Shown in pieces: positions 1 through 4,502 of a stretch of DNA of 6,269 nt. Origin of the DNA: Streptosporangiaceae bacterium. GTDB taxonomy: Bacteria > Actinomycetota > Actinomycetes > Streptosporangiales > Streptosporangiaceae. The stretch is taken from positions 1 through 6,269 of the forward strand of contig JASHSZ010000504.1 in the NCBI GenBank assembly GCA_030040815.1, read 5' to 3'. The translations under genes were made by a program, and so were the position numbers. Position 1 is the first letter of the stretch. Each line of letters starts with the position of its first letter. The notes beneath the pieces are model-generated. The model did no database searches and was not told where the DNA came from. It worked only from the letters and a program-made list of their open reading frames with translations.

Positions 1-246
1 GTGTCCTCGTCGCGGCTGTACTGGGAGAACAAGACCGGCTTCTTCGACGTCAAGGGCGTGTCCATCCCGGCCGCCGTCAGCGCCTTCCCCGATGATCTGT
101 ACGCACCGCCGCGCAGCTGGGCCGAGCAGGCGTACCCGAACCTGATTTACTACAACAAGGTCGACAAGGGCGGGCACTTCGCGGCCTGGGAGCAGCCACA
201 ACTGTTCTCCGAAGAGGTTCGCGCAGGCTTCCGGCCACTTCGCTAG
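1..246 (+). CDS. Epoxide hydrolase (EHN-type alpha/beta hydrolase), C-terminal fragment
   Basis: This is the last 81 residues of a protein whose start lies left of the window; the GTG at base 1 is read as an internal valine, not a start. The segment has the ending of actinobacterial epoxide hydrolases of the EHN (microsomal-like) alpha/beta-hydrolase family: an RLYWEN stretch, SIPAAVSAFPDDLY, PRSWAE, then KGGHFAAWEQPQLF. The His at fragment position 59 (in GGHFAAWEQP) is expected to be the general-base histidine of the catalytic triad; the nucleophile Asp and the oxyanion part are outside the window. Family enzymes open epoxides with water to give diols; the substrate is unknown. The TAG stop abuts the ATG of the thioredoxin-like gene, so the two are probably translated from one mRNA. 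Family assignment is confident; specificity cannot be judged. Confidence 0.88.
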   Translation: MSSSRLYWENKTGFFDVKGVSIPAAVSAFPDDLYAPPRSWAEQAYPNLIYYNKVDKGGHFAAWEQPQLFSEEVRAGFRPLR

Positions 247-1200
247 ATGACTACCTCCGGGCGCCAGGCGATGCCGTCGCTGGCCGGGGCAACTGAGTGG
301 CTCAACTCTGAGCCACTCAGCCCATCGGCGCTGCGCGGCCACGTCGTCCTGGTCGACTTTTGGACCCTGACATGTATCAACTGGCTGCGCACCGAGCCGT
401 ACATCCGTGCCTGGTCGCGGGCTTACCGGGATGACGGGCTCGTCGTGATCGGCGTCCACACGCCGGAGTTCTCGTTTGAGCATGAGATCAACCGGGTGCG
501 CCAGGCCACGCGCGATCGATCGATCGACTATCCGGTCGCAATCGACAACGACTACGCGATCTGGACAGCCTTCGACAACCACTACTGGCCCGCCCTGTAC
601 TTCGTCGACGTGGACGGCTTCATCCGCGGCCACCACTTCGGCGAAGGACGGTACCGGGCGTCGGAGCGCCTGATCCAGCGCCTGCTCGACGTCACGCGCG
701 AACTCGCCTCGCCGACCGGGGTCGGCGTGGAGGCGGAAGCCGACTCGGACCATCTCCGCACGCCCGAGACCTACCTCGGACACGCGCGCGGTGAGAACTT
801 CGCCTCCTTGGGCAGTGCGGTCTTCGACCAGCGCCAGTCCTACCAGCTTCCCGACCGCCTGCGCTTGAGTCAGTGGGCCCTCGCCGGCGACTGGACCGTT
901 GGGCCGGAGAACGTCGTCCTTGACCAGCCCGGCGGAACCATCGGCTGCCGCTACCACGCACGTGACGCGCATCTGGTTCTGTCATCGGGAGCGCGGGAAC
1001 CGATTCCCTTCCGCGTGTTTCTCGACGGCATGGCACCCGGCGTCTCCCACGGTGTGGACGTGGACGAAGACGGGAACGGCTTGCTGGCCGACGGCCGGCT
1101 GTATCAGCTCGTGCGCGAGCGCGGGACGGTGGGCGAGCGCCTGCTCGAAGTCACCTTCGGGGCGGCAGGCGCCGAGGGCTATGTGTTCACGTTCGGCTAG
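247..1200 (+). CDS. DipZ-like soluble thioredoxin-fold protein with single active-site cysteine
   Basis: The product has 317 residues and no signal peptide or membrane segment, so it is probably cytoplasmic. Residues about 30-150 form a TlpA/AhpC-type thioredoxin fold: VVLVDFW, active-site segment WTLTCINW (Cys43), GLVVIGVHTPEF, and the cis-proline Pro115 in HYWPALYFVD. Residues about 183-317 match the beta-rich C-terminal domain of DipZ-type proteins (LAGDWTVGPENVVL, YHARDAHLVL). Unlike membrane DipZ, the CcdA-like transmembrane half is absent. The second cysteine of CxxC is replaced by Trp46, so a classical dithiol-disulfide exchange is unlikely; a peroxidase-like, monothiol or non-redox role is possible. 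The ATG at 247 directly follows the upstream TAG and lacks a Shine-Dalgarno, suggesting coupled translation; ATG at 271 (MPSLAGATEWL) is an alternative start that fits the conserved N-terminus equally well. Confidence 0.87.
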   Translation: MTTSGRQAMPSLAGATEWLNSEPLSPSALRGHVVLVDFWTLTCINWLRTEPYIRAWSRAYRDDGLVVIGVHTPEFSFEHEINRVRQATRDRSIDYPVAIDNDYAIWTAFDNHYWPALYFVDVDGFIRGHHFGEGRYRASERLIQRLLDVTRELASPTGVGVEAEADSDHLRTPETYLGHARGENFASLGSAVFDQRQSYQLPDRLRLSQWALAGDWTVGPENVVLDQPGGTIGCRYHARDAHLVLSSGAREPIPFRVFLDGMAPGVSHGVDVDEDGNGLLADGRLYQLVRERGTVGERLLEVTFGAAGAEGYVFTFG

Positions 1201-1362
1201 CCAACGCCGACCGCGCCGCTAGCGTGCCGTAGCTTCGGCCACGTGGATGTGTCCGTCGGTGAACCAGTGTGGCCGTCTCGACCCGTGTGTTGTGCACTGT
1301 CGACGCCCCTGACGCTGCGTTGCGGGAGCCCTTGACCTGGTTGCGGGACGGGATAAGACGAG

Positions 1363-1385
1363 GGACGGCGTCCGGCGGCGCCGCC
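1363..1385. terminator. GC-rich hairpins in convergent gap, possible bidirectional terminator
   Basis: The convergent gap 1201-1437 holds no credible gene. Within it lie two adjacent GC-rich inverted repeats: GGAC-GGC-GTCC at 1363-1373 and the perfect 12-bp palindrome GGCGGCGCCGCC at 1374-1385. Both lie between the ends of the thioredoxin-like gene and the small minus-strand membrane-protein gene, where a terminator is expected. There is no clear U-tract on either side, only a short pyrimidine run, so the assignment rests on position and GC-rich dyads, which actinomycetes often use. Confidence 0.3.
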
Positions 1386-1407
1386 CCTCCTTCGTGCCTG
1401 GCATGAG

Positions 1408-1440
1408 CTGGCTGTTAGCTCCGGACCGACCTGGCTGTTA
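1408..1440. repeat. 10-bp direct repeat CTGGCTGTTA, two copies
   Basis: CTGGCTGTTA occurs at 1408-1417 and 1431-1440, a 23-bp period. The second copy contains the TAA stop codon of the minus-strand small membrane-protein gene. The first copy is part of a short GAGCT/AGCTC stem (1405-1409 with 1417-1421). Function is unknown; it may be a local duplication. Confidence 0.6.
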
Positions 1441-1647
1441 TGGCAGAACGAGGTCGCGGCCCGCGTCGATCTGCGTCGGGCGTCGAGCGGACACAGCGCC
1501 ACCGCGGCGGGGCTTGGCCCGACTCGCCTGGGCGCGCCGGTACAGGGCGCTAGCCGCCGCGAGTGCGTCCGAGACGGCCACGGCGATGCCAATGGTGGTG
1601 ACGATGGCAACGACGATGTCGAGCAGGACGTGAATGCTGATGGTCAT
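1438..1647 (-). CDS. Small single-pass membrane protein, function unknown
   Basis: This 69-aa product is not recognised as a named family. Residues about 5-25 (HVLLDIVVAIVTTIGIAVAV) form one strongly hydrophobic segment long enough to span the membrane, followed by an alanine-rich stretch and a basic tail (YRRAQASRAKPRR, then ARRP). The positive-inside rule suggests N-out, C-in topology. The ATG at 1647 is chosen because GAAAGGA lies 8 nt upstream (1656-1662). A longer reading from GTG at 1773 would overlap the stop of the neighbouring gene as GTGA and add 42 residues, but it has no ribosome-binding site and would have to translate through a strong hairpin. The hydrophobic helix makes a chance ORF unlikely. 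A role as accessory or immunity peptide of the upstream RiPP cassette is conceivable but unsupported beyond strand and proximity. Confidence 0.68.
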   Translation of the reverse strand: MTISIHVLLDIVVAIVTTIGIAVAVSDALAAASALYRRAQASRAKPRRGGAVSARRPTQIDAGRDLVLP

Positions 1648-1655
1648 TGGAGTTG

Positions 1656-1662
1656 TCCTTTC
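1656..1662 (-). promoter_or_regulatory. Ribosome-binding site GAAAGGA deciding the ATG at 1647
   Basis: GAAAGGA is followed by 8 nt (CAACTCCA) and then ATG. It is the reason for choosing the 69-aa start over the longer GTG reading that begins at 1773. Confidence 0.7.
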
Positions 1663-1696
1663 GCTGTATTGGAAACTGCTGGTATGGGCCGTTAGG

Positions 1697-1746
1697 GCGG
1701 TCGTAGGGATCTCCGCGCCCCTCCGGCGGAGATCCGCTACGGCCGC
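1697..1746 (-). promoter_or_regulatory. Long intercistronic stem-loop between two small genes
   Basis: A perfect 10-bp inverted repeat, GGATCTCCGC (1707-1716) against GCGGAGATCC (1726-1735), encloses a 9-nt loop. After a single-base bulge at 1736 the pairing resumes: 1697-1706 pairs with 1737-1746 with one G·T wobble. The total is about 20 base pairs. It lies in the 122-nt gap between the stop of the 62-aa gene and the start of the 69-aa gene, ending 49 nt before the latter's ATG. In the minus-strand transcript the loop reads CGGAGGGGC, which contains a Shine-Dalgarno-like GGAGGGG. No U-run follows, so it may be a processing or stability hairpin, or a U-less terminator. Confidence 0.6.
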
Positions 1747-1769
1747 GGATCGTCGATTGACAAGAAATG

Positions 1770-1958
1770 TCACTGCTGTTCTGGGCGCAGTCGGAAGACC
1801 AGGCGCGCTGCTCGCCCCATGGGCCGCGCGGCCCGTTCGGCTCGCTGCGATGCCCTGGCCATCGCAACGACTTGCCGCGCCAGGCGCTCCTGCTGTGCTT
1901 GCGCCCGCATGTCTCGCTGCCTGTCGGCAGCAATCTGGCTAGTGATCAGCGGATGCAT
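1770..1958 (-). CDS. Small basic helical protein, function unknown
   Basis: The product has 62 residues, starts MHPLITSQIAADRQRD and is rich in Ala, Arg and Gln. Residues about 4-45 have the periodicity of one or two amphipathic helices; the C-terminal part (GRAARLVFRLRPEQQ) stays basic. There is no cysteine, signal peptide or membrane segment. Small proteins of this MHP-start, Arg/Ala-rich look recur in actinomycete genomes as hypotheticals (general recollection, not a search), and no function is known to me. The ATG at 1958 is preceded by GAGAGGTGAG with a 4-nt gap; in-frame ATGs at 1979 and 2030 lack such a site. Its stop overlaps a GTG in the next frame (GTGA at 1770-1773), but the downstream gene most likely begins at 1647. 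The 62-aa and 69-aa genes are probably cotranscribed. Confidence 0.65.
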   Translation of the reverse strand: MHPLITSQIAADRQRDMRAQAQQERLARQVVAMARASQRAERAARPMGRAARLVFRLRPEQQ

Positions 1959-1962
1959 GTGA

Positions 1963-1972
1963 CTCACCTCTC
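1963..1972 (-). promoter_or_regulatory. Ribosome-binding site GAGAGGTGAG for the 62-aa gene
   Basis: GAGAGGTGAG lies 4 nt before the ATG at 1958 (7 nt from the AGGTG core). It fixes the start of the 62-aa protein against two upstream in-frame ATGs. Confidence 0.75.
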
Positions 1973-1980
1973 TGCTCATG

Positions 1981-2012
1981 CACGCAACCGGTTGAAGGTG
2001 GTGGGTTGCGTG
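1981..2012. repeat. 9-bp inverted repeat in probable 5' leader of the 62-aa gene
   Basis: CACGCAACC (1981-1989) is perfectly complementary to GGTTGCGTG (2004-2012) with a 14-nt loop. The left arm also overlaps a 10-bp palindrome CAACCGGTTG (1985-1994), so the half-site CAACC/GGTTG occurs three times in 24 bp. It sits 8 nt upstream of the ribosome-binding site of the minus-strand 62-aa gene, placing it either in the 5' untranslated leader as a hairpin or in DNA as an operator. Confidence 0.5.
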
Positions 2013-2051
2013 GCCGCTTTTCGTTTCCATGAGGCCAGCGTGAGGGTGCGC

Positions 2052-2095
2052 TCTATAGCAGCCGCTGCACTGCGCGCTGCACTAGCCACTGCACT
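2052..2095 (-). promoter_or_regulatory. Candidate activator-dependent promoter with three 12-bp-spaced heptamers
   Basis: Read on the minus strand, AGTGCAG occurs at 2095-2089, 2083-2077 and 2071-2065, an exact 12-bp period. Seven nt after the last copy comes TGC-TATAGA (TATAGA at 2057-2052), a possible extended -10 element. No good -35 hexamer is present; the heptamers occupy that position. Heptamer direct repeats near one helical turn apart, overlapping -35 and ending about 8 bp from -10, are the known architecture of SARP-regulated promoters, although SARP sites normally have an 11-bp period. Transcription from here would produce a leader of roughly 87 nt for the 62-aa gene. The repeats are seen directly; promoter function is inferred. 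Confidence 0.4.
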
Positions 2096-2102
2096 GAGTG
2101 GC
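2085..2102. repeat. 6-bp inverted repeat overlapping the heptamer array
   Basis: GCCACT (2085-2090) and AGTGGC (2097-2102) are perfectly complementary around a 6-nt loop. The dyad overlaps the distal heptamer copy. It could be an operator half or a small hairpin at the end of the radical SAM transcript; neither is established. Confidence 0.4.
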
Positions 2103-2189
2103 GCGTGCCAGGAACCGCGGGCATGTCGATACGGTGACCGCGCCGGTCCGACTGCGCCACAGTGGGCGCGTCAGTTCCCGCTCAAAGCT

Positions 2190-2219
2190 GCCCGCGTGCT
2201 CTTGCGGGATGATCCGGGC
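2190..2219. terminator. Possible terminator hairpin after the radical SAM gene
   Basis: Immediately past the radical SAM stop, two alternative GC stems are possible: GCCCG (2190-2194) with CGGGC (2215-2219), or CCCGC (2191-2195) with GCGGG (2204-2208). On the + strand the outer stem is followed by TTTT; on the minus strand, the relevant one, no U-run follows. It could weakly separate the RiPP cassette from the small genes, or be incidental. Confidence 0.25.
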
Positions 2220-2222
2220 TTT

Positions 2223-4100
2223 TCACCGTGACTTGACGGCCGGCAGCGCGAGCGCGAGGGCAAACTCCCCGTCTATGAACATCAGGCCGCGCTGCTCGAA
2301 CTCCCCGAAGATTTCCTGGACAGCGTCCTCGGGCAAGCGCAGGTCAAGTTTCCGTCGCACAGCCGCGGCAGTCGTTGGCCTACTGGTACAGGCCATATAC
2401 AGCTCGGCGAGTGTGTCCTCGAACGTATATGTGCCGTCCTGGCCTTGGTGCCGCTGATCGCGGATCTGAACGAAATGAGGTGCGTGCCAGTACGTCAGCT
2501 TGGGTGTGTTCTCGGCCTGCCAGGCGTCGGACCACGTCGCGACGGCGCTGCGCACCGCAGCGTAGGTGCCATCAGGCACGTCTCCTTCGGCCCGGTAATC
2601 GAAGAAGTAGGCAACTCGGTCAAGGTCGACATCAGTTGGATAGATATACCGATAGCTGCGCTCTGGCGTCTTGCCGCGAAGGCCGCAGGATTCCTGCGCT
2701 GTGTAGAGCGGGCTGAATCGCTCGAGCCAGATTCTGGCGGCAACCGACGGTGGCCGCAGGTGGAGCAGGTGGGGTATCGCCGCGGCTTGTTCGGCGTAGT
2801 CTTGCTCGGTCTCGCCGGGAAATCCCCAGAGCAGGTTCCATGAAGCGTGAATGCCGTAGTACTGGGACCAGCGCAGCAGATTGACGTTCTGAACGGCGCG
2901 CGTGCCCTTGCGCATCAGCCGCAGCACATGGGAACTGAGCGACTCTAGGCCAGGCTGGATATGGGTGACACCCGCCTGAGCCAGCAGCTTTAGCTGCTCT
3001 CGACTGAGGTTAGCCTTCACCTCGTAGAAGAACTCGTAGCCAGCCTCACTCTCCGCGAGGAGAGGCAACAGGGTCTTCAGGTAGGCCACATCGAGGATGT
3101 TGTCTACCGCCGCGAAATAGAAGCTCCGGTACCGTCGCGCCTGTTGGGCTAGCTCATCAAGGACGCGTTGCGGCGACTTCGACCTGAATTGCATCGTCGT
3201 TGCGTTGAGTCCGCAGAATGTGCAGTGATGTTTCGCGCCCCACCAGCACCCTCGAGCCGTTTCGATCGGAAGCCAGACCTTCCGATGCCCGGTGCGAGGC
3301 AGGATGCCCACATTCTCCGCGAGCTCGAAGTACTCCTCGTAATCCGGGATCGGCAGATCGTCGAGCTGGCTGGACGGCGGTCGCGACGGCGTCATCCTGA
3401 CCTGCCCGTCCGTGCGGACGGCGACACCGGGAATGGCGCTCACGTCAGCGCCCGCGGCCAGCGCACTCAGCAGCTCGGGAAAGGCGGTGTCGCCTTCACC
3501 GATGACGGCAGCATCGATGCAGCCGACGGTACGCACCAACTCCGGTCCCATGTCTGCATCGAAGTTCGCGCCGCCAAAGATCGTGAAGACATGCGGGTAA
3601 CGCTGTTTCAGGCGCCGGGCGAGCGCGAATGACGCGGTATTCTGCTGGAATGTCGAGCTAAACCCTACGACTGCTGCATCGTGCCACGGATATGAGTCGA
3701 CGAGTTCGTCCAGGTATGCAGGAATCTCAATGTCGCGCGTTTCGGTGAGCTTCTTCCGCAGCTCTCCTGGTGGCAAGGCGAAATACTTGAGGTCGTCGGC
3801 AAGGTCCGCCACCATAGTGGCATCCGGATCCGGTGCCGTGCCCTGAAAGGCTTCAAGCGAAAAGAGCCATTCCCCTACCATGCGGCCACGATGCTCAGCG
3901 AGGAGCTGGTAGTAGTCAGCTCCGATGCGTGCAGCGAAGCTCAGGTTGGCATGGAAGGTACGGGCCGGGAAGCCATGAGTCACAGCCAGGGACTTGAGCA
4001 ACCCAAGCTGTATGGATGGACGGTAGACGTCCATGAATGGCATCGAGACGAGCACGACGGGCCATGCGGAGCGCTGGGCTGGTGAGGTCTTGATCACCAC
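2223..4100 (-). CDS. RiPP-maturation B12-binding radical SAM protein (probable C-methyltransferase)
   Basis: The 625-aa product has the layout of the 'RiPP maturation radical SAM protein 1' family. The N-terminus VVLVSMPFMDVYRPSIQLG leads into a cobalamin-binding Rossmann-like region at about residues 125-230 (FSSTFQQNTASFA, FGGANFDADMG, GEGDTAFPEL). The radical SAM core begins at ETARGCWWGAKHHCTFCGLN; Cys285, Cys293 and Cys296 form the C-x7-C-x2-C cluster motif typical of this family instead of the canonical CxxxCxxC. Further core elements are FYFAAVDNI, QPGLESLSS and WNLLWGFPGET. The C-terminal 60-80 residues resemble a winged helix. Family members are thought to methylate unactivated carbons of ribosomal peptides using SAM and cobalamin. 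The start is GTG at 4100 (GTG at 4097 is also possible), 12 nt after the upstream precursor-like gene and without a Shine-Dalgarno, implying translational coupling. Family is confident; the exact reaction is inferred. Confidence 0.9.
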   Translation of the reverse strand: MVIKTSPAQRSAWPVVLVSMPFMDVYRPSIQLGLLKSLAVTHGFPARTFHANLSFAARIGADYYQLLAEHRGRMVGEWLFSLEAFQGTAPDPDATMVADLADDLKYFALPPGELRKKLTETRDIEIPAYLDELVDSYPWHDAAVVGFSSTFQQNTASFALARRLKQRYPHVFTIFGGANFDADMGPELVRTVGCIDAAVIGEGDTAFPELLSALAAGADVSAIPGVAVRTDGQVRMTPSRPPSSQLDDLPIPDYEEYFELAENVGILPRTGHRKVWLPIETARGCWWGAKHHCTFCGLNATTMQFRSKSPQRVLDELAQQARRYRSFYFAAVDNILDVAYLKTLLPLLAESEAGYEFFYEVKANLSREQLKLLAQAGVTHIQPGLESLSSHVLRLMRKGTRAVQNVNLLRWSQYYGIHASWNLLWGFPGETEQDYAEQAAAIPHLLHLRPPSVAARIWLERFSPLYTAQESCGLRGKTPERSYRYIYPTDVDLDRVAYFFDYRAEGDVPDGTYAAVRSAVATWSDAWQAENTPKLTYWHAPHFVQIRDQRHQGQDGTYTFEDTLAELYMACTSRPTTAAAVRRKLDLRLPEDAVQEIFGEFEQRGLMFIDGEFALALALPAVKSR

Positions 4101-4112
4101 ATCATGACCGGG

Positions 4113-4385
4113 CTAATATTCGGGACCACCGGTGGGATCAATATCGTGAGCTTTGAGGATGTAGTCTTCGCCTTCGTCCGGAATGAAAGCCCTCAGCAAC
4201 TGGCTGCGAAGATCGGTGACAATGATATCACCTGAATCCGCCGAGATGCTGCTTACCTTGTTTCCGGCTGCCGCGAAAATGGCCACCAAGAGCCGCTTCT
4301 CACGTTCGGAAAGCTGCGCCTGCGGCGAGTCCAACTTCTCTGCCAGACCTTCGATCTCCGCCCGGCTGAACAGCAGATCGCTCAT
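4113..4385 (-). CDS. Candidate RiPP precursor peptide (90 aa)
   Basis: The product has 90 residues and no cysteine. Residues 1-42 look like a leader of two short helices: SRAEIEGLAEKLDS, then QLSEREKRLLVAIFAAAGN. The second half is polar and acidic and ends KAHDIDPTGGPEY. Direct placement 12 nt upstream of a RiPP-maturation radical SAM gene, size and leader-like N-terminus together indicate a substrate peptide. An SEREKRLLxAIFAAA-type segment is, in my recollection, typical of small actinomycete proteins beside such enzymes; it is not a nitrile-hydratase-like (NHLP) leader. The core is uncertain: anything after AAAGN (residues 43-90), or only the last 20-25 residues. ATG at 4385 has GGGGAGG six nt upstream; ATG at 4415 has none. 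The alternative is a small partner or leader-binding protein of the radical SAM enzyme. No function is proven. Confidence 0.75.
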   Translation of the reverse strand: MSDLLFSRAEIEGLAEKLDSPQAQLSEREKRLLVAIFAAAGNKVSSISADSGDIIVTDLRSQLLRAFIPDEGEDYILKAHDIDPTGGPEY

Positions 4386-4391
4386 GACCGA

Positions 4392-4398
4392 CCTCCCC
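4392..4398 (-). promoter_or_regulatory. Strong ribosome-binding site GGGGAGG of the precursor gene
   Basis: GGGGAGG is followed by TCGGTC and then ATG at 4385. It is the strongest Shine-Dalgarno in the window, consistent with abundant synthesis of a precursor peptide, and rejects the upstream in-frame ATG at 4415. Confidence 0.8.
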
Positions 4399-4432
4399 AG
4401 ATTCGGCAGAACCATCGCGGCCTAGCGGGCAA

Positions 4433-4457
4433 TGTCCTGGCCGACATGACCTGGACA
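4433..4457. promoter_or_regulatory. Imperfect 25-bp dyad upstream of the precursor gene, possible operator
   Basis: TGTCC (4433-4437) and GGACA (4453-4457) are inverted with further matching pairs inside (GG/CC, C/G), giving eight of twelve positions paired around the centre. CCTGG also repeats directly at 4436-4440 and 4450-4454. It lies in the 117-nt gap between the regulator gene and the precursor. No clear -10/-35 pair is visible, so regulatory function is only a suggestion. Confidence 0.35.
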
Positions 4458-4461
4458 GTGC

Positions 4462-4489
4462 AGGCGCGCTCCGTATCAAGATCGCGCCT
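4462..4489. repeat. 7-bp inverted repeat AGGCGCG/CGCGCCT after the regulator stop
   Basis: AGGCGCG (4462-4468) and CGCGCCT (4483-4489) form a perfect 7-bp stem with a 14-nt loop, starting 13 nt after the stop codon of the regulator on the minus strand. It could be a weak terminator or a processing hairpin between regulator and precursor; no U-run follows. Confidence 0.4.
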
Positions 4490-4502
4490 CTACCTGAGTG
4501 TG

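Noticed and set aside
1332..1359. TTGACC with TAAGAC 16 bp later as a + strand promoter
   Set aside because: The -10 matches poorly (3 of 6) and there is no plausible + strand gene downstream; the reading frame that follows is antisense to the small membrane-protein gene.
1219..1404. 61-aa minus-strand reading frame in the convergent gap
   Set aside because: Arg/Ser/Thr-rich low-information composition and no correctly spaced ribosome-binding site before its ATG.
1438..1773. 111-aa version of the small membrane protein starting at GTG 1773
   Set aside because: The GTGA overlap is tempting, but there is no Shine-Dalgarno, the extra 42 residues look random and would span the strong hairpin; ATG 1647 has GAAAGGA.
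1757..1785. Perfect TTGACA on the + strand as a -35 element
   Set aside because: No -10-like hexamer lies 16-18 bp downstream and no + strand gene follows.
1770..2030. 86-aa version of the small basic protein starting at 2030
   Set aside because: No ribosome-binding site at 2030 or 1979; a strong one sits right before the ATG at 1958.
3168..3632. 154-aa + strand reading frame opposite the radical SAM gene
   Set aside because: Shadow frame antisense to conserved radical SAM and B12-domain codons; no recognisable motif.
2223..4100. Radical SAM enzyme as a magnesium-protoporphyrin cyclase (BchE) or hopanoid methylase type protein
   Set aside because: The B12 plus radical SAM layout is shared, but the C-x7-C-x2-C motif GCWWGAKHHCTFC and the adjacent small peptide gene fit the RiPP-maturation family specifically.
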